Counted from the first letter of the stretch, positions 1 through 8,737 are shown. The stretch is DNA of 64,000 nt from QHVT01 sp036389275 (GCA_036389275.1 DASVQE010000029.1:1-64000), one strand, 5' to 3'. The notes: generated by a model not told the origin, from the letters alone. A program made the numbers and translations.

Positions 1-2
1 TG

Positions 3-1301
3 CACGTGTCGGTCGGCGACGCGCGCGAGTTCCTGCTGACCACGCGCGAAAAGTACGACCTGATCTTCTCCGAGCCGTCGAATCCGTACCGCGCCGGCAT
101 CGCCAGCCTCTACACGCGCGAGTTCTACGAGGCCGCGGTCAAGCGCCTGCAGCCGGGCGGGATTTTTCTGCAGTGGATGCAGATGTACGCCGTCGACACG
201 CGCACGCAGCAGACCATCTACGCCACGATCTCGACCTCGTTCCCGCACGTCGAAACGTGGACCACGACCAACGGCGATCTCATTCTCGTCGCCTCGCGCG
301 AGCCGATCGTGCACGACGTCGATCTGATCCGCCGCCGGCTCGCGACCGAGCCGTATCGCAGCGCCGCGCACGCGGCGTGGCGCGTCGAGTCGCCCGAGGG
401 AATCCTGTCGCGGTTCCTGGCCTCGGAGAGCCTGACCAGCGCCGCCGCCGCGCGCGCGCCGATCATCAACACCGACGACCGGCAGGTGATCGAGTTCAGC
501 TTCGCGCGGCTGCTCGGATCGGAGACGGTGCTGATCCAGGAGATCATCGACGCCACGCATCGCGTGCCGGGCGGCGATCGTCCGGCGGTCGTGCGCGGCA
601 ACATCGACTGGGCCGCGGTCGGCGCGAACCGCTCCTCGTTCGAATGGCTCAACACCCGCGATCCGAAGAACCGTTTCGCCAAGCACTACTCGATCGGCGA
701 CTACGCCGGCGCGCTCGCGGTCTATCGCGAGACACCGTTCGCGCCGGTGAACTCGCTCGACACCGCGTCGCTAGCGATGACGCTCGCGCAGAGCGGCGAC
801 GAGGCAGCCATGCCGTTCATCAACGCGCTGCGGCAGTGGCAGATCACCGAGGCCGACGCGCTCACCGGCATCCTCCGCCACAAACAGGGACGCGATGCGG
901 AGGCGGCGCCGCTGCTGGCCAGCGCGCTGACGCGCTATCGCGAAGATCCCTGGCCGCTGCTCGACATCATGGACGGCGCCATCACCGCGTCGATCGAGCT
1001 CTCCGGCGATCCGGCATTGGCGAACATGGTCGTCGACGCGCTGTCCCGTCCCTTCGCTTCGCATGTGCTCGAGGAGCAGCGCATCCGCGGCTTTCTCGGC
1101 GTGACGTGGCAGGCGCGCAAGTGCGGCGTCGGCACGCTGACCGCGCTGCAGCAGCTCGAGCCGCACGTGCCGTGGCGCGCGTCGATCCTGCAGATCCGCG
1201 CGGTCTGCTACGCCGCCGCGAACCTCGGCGACCTCGCCGCGGCCGCCAAGCAGGACGTGCAGCGCTACGACGCGAACGAGCCGTCGCGCCTCGCGCCCTG
1301 A
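3..1301 (+). CDS. Spermidine-synthase-like protein, C-terminal part (5' end outside window)
   Basis: The reading frame is open from the window edge. The first possible start, a GTG at 6, falls inside the conserved fold, so the true start lies upstream. The visible N-terminal part has the Rossmann motor of spermidine-synthase-like methyltransferase-fold proteins: an Asp-Ala-Arg stretch, then the SEPSNP motif and a tREFYeaavkrLqPGGifLQW block. The remaining ~200 residues are helical and repeat-like, as in the large membrane-anchored spermidine-synthase-like proteins of soil bacteria. Whether it aminopropylates a polyamine cannot be told: the substrate-binding half is mostly missing. It ends 47 bp before the tyrosinase-VWA gene, which has its own strong ribosome binding site. 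Confidence 0.75.
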   Translation, partial: HVSVGDAREFLLTTREKYDLIFSEPSNPYRAGIASLYTREFYEAAVKRLQPGGIFLQWMQMYAVDTRTQQTIYATISTSFPHVETWTTTNGDLILVASREPIVHDVDLIRRRLATEPYRSAAHAAWRVESPEGILSRFLASESLTSAAAARAPIINTDDRQVIEFSFARLLGSETVLIQEIIDATHRVPGGDRPAVVRGNIDWAAVGANRSSFEWLNTRDPKNRFAKHYSIGDYAGALAVYRETPFAPVNSLDTASLAMTLAQSGDEAAMPFINALRQWQITEADALTGILRHKQGRDAEAAPLLASALTRYREDPWPLLDIMDGAITASIELSGDPALANMVVDALSRPFASHVLEEQRIRGFLGVTWQARKCGVGTLTALQQLEPHVPWRASILQIRAVCYAAANLGDLAAAAKQDVQRYDANEPSRLAP

Positions 1302-1348
1302 AACATTTTCGCCGGAGGCCTCACTATGTCTCCTGACAAGGAGATCGC

Positions 1349-4255
1349 ATGGGCCTCAGGAAGAGCTTTGTCCGTCTGACCGACGTGGAGCGCGACCGCT
1401 ATCTCGAAGCGGTGCTCACGCTCAAGAACACGCCCGATCCGCTGAACGCCGGCTTCTCGATCTACGACCGTTTCGTCGGCATGCACATCGCCATCGGCCA
1501 GATCGTGCCGCCGGGCGGCGGCTCGCCGATCGCGGTCGGACATGGCAACTCCGGCTTCCTGCCGTGGCACCGCAAGTTCATCCTCGAGTACGAGCGCGCG
1601 CTGCAGAACGTGCATCCCGACGTCACGCTGCCGTATTGGGACTGGACCGATCACGCCGCGGTCGAGGCGGTGCTCTTCCAGGACAACTTCATGGGACCGA
1701 ACGGCACCGGCGCGATCGACTCGAACGGCGGCCCCGTCTCCTCCGGATACTTTGCGTTCAATGCACCTGCATCACTGCCGCCCTGGTGGCCTTCCGGACT
1801 TCCGGGCTTCCGGATCCACAGCTCCTTCACCTCCGCCGCCCTCGGCACCACGCTGCGCCGCGGCCTCGGCTGGCAGTACGGCGTGCAGGACGCGCCGTTC
1901 GACGCGCTCACCATCAGCAGCGACGTCACCGGCCTGCTCGCGCTCACGACGTACGGCACGTTCCGCTCGACGCTCGAAGGCGGCGTCCATCTGCACGGCT
2001 ACATCCACAACTGGACCGGCGGCCATCTGCGCAACGTGAGCGTCTCGCCGAACGATCCGCTCTTCTTCATGCACCACGCGAACATCGACCGCCTCTGGGC
2101 GATGTGGCAGGTGAACGATCACGGCGGAGCCGCGAACTACACGGCCGGCCCGGCGGCGACGCTCACCGCCACGACCGATCTGGTCTGGCCGTGGGTCGGC
2201 GCGGCGGCGTACAGCGATCCGATCCTCGACGGCATCGGCTACGCGATGGCCAGCTTCCCGGCCACGACGTACGGCGACCTGCTCGACCATCGCGCGCTCG
2301 GCTACTCGTACGACACGGAGGTGGCGATCGGCATCGCCCTCGACCAGTCGTTCAGCATGACCGGCTCGACGCCGATCGCGGTGAGCGGCTCGCCGAACCT
2401 GACCAAGTGGGAAGCGGCGAAGCTCGCCGTCGGCAACCTGCTGCATGACTGCAACGCCGCGCTCGCGAGCGGCGCCGCGTACGTGACCGGCGGCGTGCAG
2501 ACGTTCACCACCAACGCCGCCGGCACCGTCAATCAGTTCACGAGCGTCTTCGCGCCGCCGACCGGCATCATCCGCGACGGCACGCCGCACAGCGAGGCGC
2601 AGTTCAACACGAACGCCGCCGCGCTCGCGCCGATCGGAGGCACGCCCATCGCCGGCGCGCTCACGTCGACGGAGACCTCGATCGTGCGCGCGCCGTTCGT
2701 GAACCAGCCGGCCGGCGAGACGCGCTTCCTCTACTTCCTCACCGACGGCCTCGAGACCGCGCCGCCGCCGCTCAGCTCACTCGCCTTCCACCAGTTTCCC
2801 GACACGCTGATCTTCGCCATGGGCTTCGGCATGGGCGGCGGGTGGGACGGCGTCGACTACACCGCCATTCACGACATCGTCTCGAAAGGGAAGACGCCGC
2901 CGCCGGCCGTGCCGCATCACTTCATGGGCGACGACCTGCCGTCGCTCGACAAGTTTTTCACCGACTCGCTGGCCGCGGCCCTCGGCTACAGCGCCACCAT
3001 CGATCCGATCTACGAGCTCTTTCCCGGCGAGTACGTCGACACGGAGCTCACCGTCACCACCGCCGACTCCTCCTTCCTCATCGCCTGCCTCGGCTACGAC
3101 TTCGACGACGACCACTGGCGCTTCGAGCTGATCGCGCCGAGCGGTGCGACGTTCGACGCGTCGTCGACCTCGCCGTACGAGATCACCTTCAGCAAGCGGA
3201 ACGGCCGCGCCACGATCTTTCTCGCGCGCAACGCCGCCACCGCGGCGGAGTGGTGCGGCACCTGGCGCGTGCGCGCGGCGTACAAGATGCGCGAGGAGCG
3301 GGCGCGGCTCGACGTCACCGACTGGATGCTGCTCACGCCCACCGGCGCGCATCCGGTGCGCGGTCCGGTGTACGGCCGCTTGGCGCAGTCGCCGAAGGAG
3401 CGCGCCGCGGTGCGGACCATTCCGGCGCCGGTGAAGTCGATCGACGAGATCGACCAGTTCGGCGTGATGACCGCGGCCGCAGGAGCATGCACCGTATCCG
3501 TCAATATTTATGATCGCGGATTATTGAGTGCATTTCTGCTGCCGGAAAAACTGCAGCTATTTGCCGGCGACGAATTCCGCGTGGCGTTGCGCGTGGCCGA
3601 CCGCAGCGGCCACAGTGTCGACACGCTGCGCGTCGACGCGCGCCTCGTCGCGCCGGCGCACAACCTCGGCGACGCCTTCGCCGATGCCCGCACCATCCCG
3701 GCCGAGGCGCGGCGCAAGTACATCGCGAAAAAGAAAGGCTTCGACCTCTTCGACGAGGCGCGCTTTCTCGCCGACTACGAGCAGGCCCGCCCCGGCGCCT
3801 TCGCCGTGCGCGACGAGCGGCTGCGCTTCGAGGAGAGCGGCAACGGCTTCACCGCCACCATCCGCGACAACCGCTTCCCCGGCGTCTACCACGTCTCCGC
3901 GCTGATCGAAGGCGTCTGGCGCGGGCCGAGCGGACGTCCCGAGCCGTTCCGCCGCCTGCTCAAACGATCGGTCGGCGTCGGCCTGCGCATCGATCCGGAG
4001 AAGTCGCGCGCCGTTGCCACGCGCACGCGCGGCGGCCTCTCCGTCGGCCTCACCCTGCGCGACGTCCTCGGCAACGTGGCCGTGCCGACGCGGCTGCGCG
4101 CCGCGCGCGTGCACGCCGACGGCAAGCTGGTTGAGAGCGCGCGCGGCGTCGACGCGTCGGAAGCACGGCTCGACGTTCCCGTCGACAAAAAGAAAGAACC
4201 GCGCGCGTTGGAAGTCGAGATCGGAGGAGTGCGGATCCCGGTGAAGATCGAGTAG
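1349..4255 (+). CDS. Tyrosinase (type 3 dicopper) fused to a von Willebrand factor A domain
   Basis: The start ATG has an AAGGAG ribosome binding site at 1338-1343. Residues ~1-260 are a tyrosinase common central domain: CuA ligands H46, H65 and H74 (the last in PWHR) and CuB ligands H216, H220 and H243 (HLHGYIH, then MHHANIDRLW). Tyrosinases hydroxylate monophenols and oxidise diphenols to quinones. Residues ~320-545 are a VWA domain with a MIDAS DxSxS at D332/S334/S336 and a later LTDG loop. The remainder (~550-968) is a beta-rich region with no family I recognise. No signal peptide is visible, so it may be cytoplasmic or exported by a non-Sec route. At 968 residues it is far longer than ordinary bacterial tyrosinases (~300-500). 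It is convergent with the mglA-like gene, with only 2 bp between the stops. Confidence 0.88.
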   Translation: MGLRKSFVRLTDVERDRYLEAVLTLKNTPDPLNAGFSIYDRFVGMHIAIGQIVPPGGGSPIAVGHGNSGFLPWHRKFILEYERALQNVHPDVTLPYWDWTDHAAVEAVLFQDNFMGPNGTGAIDSNGGPVSSGYFAFNAPASLPPWWPSGLPGFRIHSSFTSAALGTTLRRGLGWQYGVQDAPFDALTISSDVTGLLALTTYGTFRSTLEGGVHLHGYIHNWTGGHLRNVSVSPNDPLFFMHHANIDRLWAMWQVNDHGGAANYTAGPAATLTATTDLVWPWVGAAAYSDPILDGIGYAMASFPATTYGDLLDHRALGYSYDTEVAIGIALDQSFSMTGSTPIAVSGSPNLTKWEAAKLAVGNLLHDCNAALASGAAYVTGGVQTFTTNAAGTVNQFTSVFAPPTGIIRDGTPHSEAQFNTNAAALAPIGGTPIAGALTSTETSIVRAPFVNQPAGETRFLYFLTDGLETAPPPLSSLAFHQFPDTLIFAMGFGMGGGWDGVDYTAIHDIVSKGKTPPPAVPHHFMGDDLPSLDKFFTDSLAAALGYSATIDPIYELFPGEYVDTELTVTTADSSFLIACLGYDFDDDHWRFELIAPSGATFDASSTSPYEITFSKRNGRATIFLARNAATAAEWCGTWRVRAAYKMREERARLDVTDWMLLTPTGAHPVRGPVYGRLAQSPKERAAVRTIPAPVKSIDEIDQFGVMTAAAGACTVSVNIYDRGLLSAFLLPEKLQLFAGDEFRVALRVADRSGHSVDTLRVDARLVAPAHNLGDAFADARTIPAEARRKYIAKKKGFDLFDEARFLADYEQARPGAFAVRDERLRFEESGNGFTATIRDNRFPGVYHVSALIEGVWRGPSGRPEPFRRLLKRSVGVGLRIDPEKSRAVATRTRGGLSVGLTLRDVLGNVAVPTRLRAARVHADGKLVESARGVDASEARLDVPVDKKKEPRALEVEIGGVRIPVKIE

Positions 4256-4257
4256 CG

Positions 4258-4842
4258 CTACTTCTTCTTCAACTCGGTGAGCACGAGCTTGGCGACCGCC
4301 TTGAGCGTGTCGAACACGCCCGTGCCGTTCATGGCGATGGCCTCGAACGTCGGCTCGCCTTTGAAGTTGAGCTGCCGGTACATCTCGTCGGCGGCGAGCG
4401 CCGTCGGCAGGTCGCGCTTGTTGAACTGCAGGACGTAGGGCACGCTCTTGAGGTCGTAGCCCTGCTCCTTCAGATTCTTGTCCAGATTCTGCAGCGACTC
4501 GACGTTCGCTTCCATGCGCGCTTCCTGCGAGTCCGCCACGAAGACCACGCCGTCCACGCCTTTCAAAATCAGCTTGCGCGAGGCGTCGTAGAAGACCTGT
4601 CCAGGAACCGTGTACAGGTGGAAGCGCGTCTTGAACCCGCGCACGGTGCCGAGGTCGAGCGGCAAAAAGTCGAAGAACAGCGTGCGGTCCGTCTCCGTGG
4701 CGAGCGAGATCAGTTTGCCCTTCGCCTGCGGATTGGTCTTGTCGTAGATCCACTGCAGGTTGGTCGTCTTCCCGCAGAGGCCGGGCCCGTAGTAGACGAT
4801 CTTGCAGTTGATTTCCCGCGCAGCGTAGTTGATGAACGTCAT
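4258..4842 (-). CDS. mglA: MglA-like small Ras-family GTPase
   Basis: A 194-residue small GTPase with P-loop GPGLCGKT (residues 19-26), a switch region followed by TVPGQ in place of the Ras DTAGQ, and the base-specificity motif NKRD. These are hallmarks of MglA, the polarity/motility GTPase known from Myxococcus and Thermus, which recruits motility or cell-polarity machinery when GTP-bound. It lies 3 bp after the roadblock-domain gene, its expected GTPase-activating partner, and is surely co-transcribed with it. No motility genes are next to it, so the process controlled (gliding, pili or another polarity function) cannot be inferred from this window. Confidence 0.9.
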   Translation of the reverse strand: MTFINYAAREINCKIVYYGPGLCGKTTNLQWIYDKTNPQAKGKLISLATETDRTLFFDFLPLDLGTVRGFKTRFHLYTVPGQVFYDASRKLILKGVDGVVFVADSQEARMEANVESLQNLDKNLKEQGYDLKSVPYVLQFNKRDLPTALAADEMYRQLNFKGEPTFEAIAMNGTGVFDTLKAVAKLVLTELKKK

Positions 4843-4845
4843 GGA

Positions 4846-5346
4846 CTATTCGCTGAACAGGCTGTCGATGTCTTCGTCCGTAATCTCGGCGAACGGCGAG
4901 TCGAAACGGTGTGCCGCCGACCCGCGCTCCGCCTCCGCCTTTTTCAGGAGCTGCTCGAACGTGCGCTCGAGCTCCTGCGATGCCTTCTTCACACGCAGGC
5001 GCACCAGGCCGAGGGACGACTTCTCGTCGAAGATCACCACCAGGATCACGCGCTGCGCCACGAGCGAGATGTGGATGTTGTCGCGCTCGCCTTCGTGAAA
5101 GAGGATCGAGAACTCTTTCTCGCCGATCAGCTTCGCCAGCCCGTCGGTGGCGGCGACGTTGCCGGCGGTCAGCGAGGCGAGCGACGTCGCGTCGACGCCG
5201 CGCATGTCGCCCTGCACGGCGATCTGCTGGCCGTTCTTGTCGACCAGGAAAACGATTTTCGAGTTGGAGTCGACCTGCAGACGGTGAAGGATGTCCTTGA
5301 TCTGCTGGTACTCCTCCTCGTACATGACGAGATCCGGAGCGGCCAT
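4846..5346 (-). CDS. mglB: Roadblock/LC7-domain protein, MglB-type GAP partner of MglA
   Basis: A 166-residue protein whose N-terminal ~120 residues form a Roadblock/LC7 domain (an EYQQIKDILHRL helix, then the SKIVFLVDKNGQ strand pair). MglB proteins of this fold are homodimeric GTPase-activating proteins for MglA. The C-terminal ~45 residues are charged and helical and may be an extension contacting the GTPase. The gene is immediately upstream of mglA. The start ATG at 5346 is separated from recR by only 26 bp, which contain the TATACA hexamer listed separately, so the pair probably has its own promoter. Confidence 0.85.
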   Translation of the reverse strand: MAAPDLVMYEEEYQQIKDILHRLQVDSNSKIVFLVDKNGQQIAVQGDMRGVDATSLASLTAGNVAATDGLAKLIGEKEFSILFHEGERDNIHISLVAQRVILVVIFDEKSSLGLVRLRVKKASQELERTFEQLLKKAEAERGSAAHRFDSPFAEITDEDIDSLFSE

Positions 5347-5353
5347 TTCCCGT

Positions 5354-5359
5354 TGTATA
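5354..5359 (-). promoter_or_regulatory. Candidate leaderless -10 (TATACA) for mglB-mglA
   Basis: TATACA on the minus strand ends 7 nt before the mglB-like ATG, the spacing seen at other gene starts in this window. It ends in A rather than T, so it is a weaker match than the others. No -35 was recognised. Confidence 0.35.
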
Positions 5360-5372
5360 GCACAGTCAGCGG

Positions 5373-5972
5373 TTAGATTTCGCGCCGACCTTCGAGTGCC
5401 TTCGACATGGTCACGTGATCGGCGTACTCGAGATCGCCGCCCACCGGCAGACCGAACGCGAGACGCGTCGTGCGCACGTCCACCGGGCGGAGCTGCTGGG
5501 CGATGTAGAGCGCCGTCGCCTCACCCTCGACGTTGGGGTTGGTGGCCACGATCACCTCGCGCACGCCGCCGCGCTGCACCCGTTTGATCAGGCCGGCCAC
5601 GTCGATGTCCTGCGGCCCGACGCCCTTGAGCGGCGAGAGCGCGCCGAGGAGCACGTGGTAGACGCCTTTGAAATCGCGCGTCGACTCGATCGTCTGGATG
5701 TTGAAGGCTTCCTCGACCACGCAGATCACCGTGGCGTCGCGGCGCGGATCGCTGCAGATCGCGCACGGCTCGACGTCCGTCATGTTGTTGCACGCCGAGC
5801 AGCGGAAGATCTTCGACTTCACCTCGAGGATCGCCGTCGCCAGCGCCTCCGCCTCGGCGGCCGGACGCTTGAGGATGTGATACGCGAGGCGCGCGGCCGA
5901 CTTGCCGCCGACGCCCGGCAGCTTGGTGAGCTCGTTGATGAGATTCGCGAGCGGCGGCGCAGTCGTCGACAA
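5373..5972 (-). CDS. recR: Recombination mediator RecR
   Basis: A 199-residue RecR: N-terminal helix-hairpin-helix (LPGVGGKSAARLAYH), a C4 zinc finger with two CxxC pairs (CSAC and CAIC) around residue 60-75, and a Toprim domain (VICVVEE...). RecR works with RecF/RecO to load RecA at gaps. The frame begins with TTG (5970-5972), directly after the ybaB stop; no ATG or GTG is available before the HhH motif, so TTG is the chosen start. The order dnaX-ybaB-recR is a classic conserved operon. Confidence 0.95.
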   Translation of the reverse strand: MSTTAPPLANLINELTKLPGVGGKSAARLAYHILKRPAAEAEALATAILEVKSKIFRCSACNNMTDVEPCAICSDPRRDATVICVVEEAFNIQTIESTRDFKGVYHVLLGALSPLKGVGPQDIDVAGLIKRVQRGGVREVIVATNPNVEGEATALYIAQQLRPVDVRTTRLAFGLPVGGDLEYADHVTMSKALEGRREI

Positions 5973-5975
5973 GGC

Positions 5976-6272
5976 TCAGAAACCCGGCATCTTCATGCCG
6001 CCGGTCATCGCGCCGATCGAGGAGTTCATCTCCTCGTCGACCTTGCGCGCGGCTTCGTTGACGGCGGCTTTGATCAGGTCCTGCAGCATCTCGACGTCGT
6101 CGGGATCGACCGCTTCCTTGTCGATGGTGATGGCCAGCAGTTCCTTGTTGCCCGAGAGCTCCGCCTTGACCATGCCGCCGCCGGCGGTGCCTTCGACGCG
6201 GATGGTCTGCATCTGGCGCTGCATCTGCTCCTGCATCTGCTGCGCTTGTTTCATGAGCTGCTTGATGTTCAT
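5976..6272 (-). CDS. ybaB: YbaB/EbfC nucleoid-associated protein
   Basis: A 98-residue YbaB/EbfC family DNA-binding protein: Met- and Gln-rich N-terminal helix (MNIKQLMKQAQQMQEQM), the central GGGMVKAELSGNKELLAI segment, and a C-terminal region ending in GGMKMPGF. Family members bind DNA as dimers and are often encoded between dnaX and recR, as here. Its ATG overlaps the end of dnaX by 4 bp, indicating translational coupling. Length matches the family. Confidence 0.95.
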   Translation of the reverse strand: MNIKQLMKQAQQMQEQMQRQMQTIRVEGTAGGGMVKAELSGNKELLAITIDKEAVDPDDVEMLQDLIKAAVNEAARKVDEEMNSSIGAMTGGMKMPGF

Positions 6273-7849
6273 CGCTTCATCTCCTTCACCAGTTCGCCGC
6301 CGAGGTGCTTGCGGAATGCGCTGAGCACCGGGTCGTCCTGCATCGGCGAGGGACGATCCTCGGCGCGGCGGCCGGAGCCTGGTTCGCTCGAGCCGCTTTC
6401 GATGATGACCTGCGTCGGCGCGCCGTAAACCTCGGCGGCGATTTTCTCGAGCGACGTCTTCTCGTCGGCGACGATCTGCCCCATGGCCGCGTCATCGAAC
6501 TGCAGCACCACGCGCGTGCCGTCCTTGCGCGCCGACGTGGCGGCGGAGAGATAGCCGCCGAGCATCGGCCGCGCTTTCTTGGCGCGTTCGAGGAACGATT
6601 CGACCGAGCCGTCGCCGCGCGGTGTTGCCGGTGCGGATGGTGCGGATGCCGCGGGCGTCGCGCGTTGCGGTGCTGCCGCTGCCGTGGCGCTCGCGCGTTG
6701 CGGCGCCGGCGCGGGCGCCGCTGCCGAGCGATCGCCGGCCAGCACCTGTTCGACGCTCTTGAGCCGCGGAAACGTGGCCGCCTTCAGCAGCGCGATCTCG
6801 ACGGCGAGCCGCTGATGCTCGGCGCGATTCACCGTCTCGTCGTCGCGCAGCAGCAGGTTCGCGATGCGCAGCAGCTCGCTGTACGAAAACTGTTCGGCCG
6901 CGCTGCGGATCGCCGGCATGTCCTCCGGCGCGCAGCCGAGCATCGCTTCGTTCGCGCCGCCGGCGAGCAGCAGCAGATTGCGCACGAAGTTCAGCAGGTC
7001 GCGATAGAGCATCTTGAAATCGCGTCCGCTGTCGGCTGCTTCCTGCAGCGCCTCGAGCAGCGCGCCATGTTCGCCGGCGGCGATGTGCGCGACGACGCGC
7101 GCGAAGAAGGTCGTGTCGGAGAGGCCGAGGATCGTGGCCACGTCGGCGACCGTGACCGAGCGGCCGCTGAAGGCGATCACCTGATCGAGCAGCGACAGCG
7201 AGTCGCGCACGCTGCCTTCGCCGCGGCGGGCGATGATCTCGAGCGCCGCGCGCTCGGCCGCGATCTCCTCGACCTTGCAGATGTCGGAGAGGCGCGCGAT
7301 CAGATCGTCCAGCGTGATCTTGCGCAGCAGGATCTTCTGTACGCGCGAGAGGATCGTGGTCGGGACCTTGTTCATCTCCGTCGTCGCGAACATGAAGATC
7401 ACGTGCGGCGGCGGCTCTTCGATCAGCTTGAGCAGCGCGTTCCACGAGGCGGTGGAGAGCATGTGCGCCTCGTCGATGATGAAGATGCGGTAGTGATCGC
7501 GGGCCGGCTGGAACTGCGAGACGTCGCGCAGCTCGCGGACGTTGTCGACGCCGGTGTAGGTGGCGGCGTCGATCTCGCGCACGTCGAGATCGATCCCTTC
7601 GGTGATCTCGCGGCAGATGCTGCAGGCGTTGTCGGGATTCGGCGTCGGCCCTTGCTCGCAGTTGAGCGCTTTGGCCAGGATGCGCGCCAGCGTGGTCTTG
7701 CCGATGCCGCGGACGCCGGAGAAGAGATAGGCGTGATGGATGCGCTGCGACTCGATCGCGTTCTGCAGCGTCTGCACGGCCGTCTGCTGGCCGACGACGT
7801 CATCGAACGATTGTGGACGGTATTTGCGCGCGAGCGCCTGATAGGACAT
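6269..7849 (-). CDS. dnaX: DNA polymerase III subunit gamma/tau
   Basis: A 526-residue clamp-loader ATPase. It has Walker A (GVRGIGKTT), a cysteine-containing zinc module after it (LNCEQG... ACSIC), Walker B (DEAHML), and sensor motifs in the AAA+ core (residues 1-~230), followed by the DnaX collar domain (~230-360). A low-complexity Ala/Pro linker at ~370-420 precedes a short C-terminal domain. It loads the beta clamp during replication. No A-rich programmed-frameshift signal was noticed. A TATACT sits 10 nt upstream of the ATG; the SRP RNA gene lies just upstream on the same strand. Confidence 0.95.
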   Translation of the reverse strand: MSYQALARKYRPQSFDDVVGQQTAVQTLQNAIESQRIHHAYLFSGVRGIGKTTLARILAKALNCEQGPTPNPDNACSICREITEGIDLDVREIDAATYTGVDNVRELRDVSQFQPARDHYRIFIIDEAHMLSTASWNALLKLIEEPPPHVIFMFATTEMNKVPTTILSRVQKILLRKITLDDLIARLSDICKVEEIAAERAALEIIARRGEGSVRDSLSLLDQVIAFSGRSVTVADVATILGLSDTTFFARVVAHIAAGEHGALLEALQEAADSGRDFKMLYRDLLNFVRNLLLLAGGANEAMLGCAPEDMPAIRSAAEQFSYSELLRIANLLLRDDETVNRAEHQRLAVEIALLKAATFPRLKSVEQVLAGDRSAAAPAPAPQRASATAAAAPQRATPAASAPSAPATPRGDGSVESFLERAKKARPMLGGYLSAATSARKDGTRVVLQFDDAAMGQIVADEKTSLEKIAAEVYGAPTQVIIESGSSEPGSGRRAEDRPSPMQDDPVLSAFRKHLGGELVKEMKR

Positions 7850-7859
7850 GGGCGCGGTC

Positions 7860-7865
7860 AGTATA
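7860..7865 (-). promoter_or_regulatory. Candidate -10 (TATACT) for dnaX
   Basis: TATACT on the minus strand, 10 nt before the dnaX ATG. A start ~7 nt downstream would leave a leader of only a few bases. No Shine-Dalgarno is visible in the gap. Confidence 0.5.
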
Positions 7866-7887
7866 GAAGCGAAAAGCCCGCTCGGAA

Positions 7888-7987
7888 GAGCCCAGGCCGG
7901 ACTGTGTCACACAGGGTAGGCACCTTATCGCTGCTTCCTTCCGGACCTGACGAGGTTCGGTGCTCCTGCTGCACAGGACCCGGGCTC
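7888..7987 (-). ncRNA. ffs: Bacterial small SRP RNA (4.5S)
   Basis: The minus strand carries the universally conserved SRP RNA apical segment GTCAGGTCCGGAAGGAAGCA, the GNRA-type tetraloop and asymmetric loop that bind Ffh. The flanks GAGCCC and GGGCTC pair to close a ~100-nt hairpin. It lies between the tRNA-Ser genes and dnaX, the same neighbourhood as scr in Bacillus subtilis. The ends are set from the closing helix and are accurate to a few bases. Confidence 0.93.
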
Positions 7988-8016
7988 ATCCCAGCGGGCC
8001 GACTGCATCGATGGAA

Positions 8017-8106
8017 TGGCGGAGAGAGTGGGATTCGAACCCACGGTACGGGTTAACGTACACACGCTTTCCAAGCGTGCGCCTTAAGCCACTCGGCCAT
8101 CTCTCC
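8017..8106 (-). tRNA. tRNA-Ser (anticodon GGA), CCA encoded
   Basis: Acceptor GGAGAGA pairs with TCTCTCC, with discriminator G and an encoded CCA at 8017-8019. The anticodon loop reads CTTGGAAAG, giving GGA, which decodes UCC/UCU. A long variable arm, typical of class II tRNA-Ser, precedes the GGTTCGAAT T-loop. Confidence 0.97.
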
Positions 8107-8131
8107 TTGTCAATGAACGGATGTAACCGAG

Positions 8132-8221
8132 TGGCGGAGAGGGAGGGATTCGAACCCTCGATACCCGTGAAGGTATAACGGTTTTCGAGACCGCCGCATT
8201 CAACCGCTCTGCCACCTCTCC
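8132..8221 (-). tRNA. tRNA-Ser (anticodon CGA), CCA encoded
   Basis: Acceptor GGAGAGG pairs with CCTCTCC-like 3' arm, discriminator G, encoded CCA at 8132-8134. The loop GTCTCGAAAAC gives anticodon CGA (UCG codon). The long variable arm confirms serine identity. It is 25 bp upstream of tRNA-Ser(GGA) on the same strand and 9 bp from the tadA stop. Confidence 0.97.
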
Positions 8222-8230
8222 GTATCGGGT

Positions 8231-8683
8231 CTACCGCTGGCGCAGCGTACGAAAAAACCGCTGGAGCATCATCCGCGACCGCTCCTCTTCGACTCCGCCT
8301 TCGACGGCGAGACGATGATTGAGCCGCGGGTCCTGCACCAGATTGCCGAGCGATCCGCAGAAGCCTGCTTTCGGATCGCGCGCGGCGAAGACGAGCCGCT
8401 CGACGCGCGCGTTCACCAGAGCGCCCGCGCACATCGCGCACGGCTCGAGCGTGACGTACATCGTCGTCCCTTCGAGCCGCCAGTCTCCGACGGCCCGCGC
8501 CGCCTCGGCGATCGCGTAGATCTCGGCATGTCCGAGCGGGTCGCCCGACTCACGCCGGTTGCGTCCCCGTCCGATGATCCTGCCGTCGCGATCGACGACC
8601 ACTGCACCGACCGGAATCTCGCCGTCGCCGGCCGCTTCGTCCGCAAGCGCGAACGCCGCGTCCATCCACTGCGCCTGTTCCAT
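8231..8683 (-). CDS. tadA: tRNA-specific adenosine deaminase TadA
   Basis: A 150-residue zinc-dependent deaminase of the CDA fold with H52-A-E54 and P81-C-A-M-C85, the zinc ligands and proton-shuttle glutamate. TadA converts the wobble adenosine A34 of tRNA-Arg(ACG) to inosine so that one tRNA reads CGU, CGC and CGA. The substrate tRNA-Arg(ACG) gene lies 54 bp upstream on the same strand. Length (150) is normal for the family. TACTCT sits 7 nt before the ATG, and no Shine-Dalgarno is seen. Confidence 0.95.
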   Translation of the reverse strand: MEQAQWMDAAFALADEAAGDGEIPVGAVVVDRDGRIIGRGRNRRESGDPLGHAEIYAIAEAARAVGDWRLEGTTMYVTLEPCAMCAGALVNARVERLVFAARDPKAGFCGSLGNLVQDPRLNHRLAVEGGVEEERSRMMLQRFFRTLRQR

Positions 8684-8690
8684 CTGTCAA

Positions 8691-8696
8691 AGAGTA
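8691..8696 (-). promoter_or_regulatory. Candidate leaderless -10 (TACTCT) for tadA
   Basis: TACTCT on the minus strand ends 7 nt before the tadA ATG, matching TANNNT. It directly follows a perfect hairpin (8699-8720) that separates it from tRNA-Arg(ACG). Confidence 0.45.
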
Positions 8697-8698
8697 CG

Positions 8699-8720
8699 AC
8701 GGCGGGCCCGTGCCCGCCGT
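8699..8720 (-). terminator. Perfect 9-bp inverted repeat after tRNA-Arg(ACG), terminator-like
   Basis: ACGGCGGGC and its exact complement GCCCGCCGT flank a 4-nt loop. It lies 17 bp beyond the tRNA-Arg 3' end in the direction of its transcription. A proper T-run is absent (CGTACTCTTT follows), so termination is plausible but unproven. Confidence 0.4.
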
Positions 8721-8737
8721 GAGTTCAAAACCGAGTT

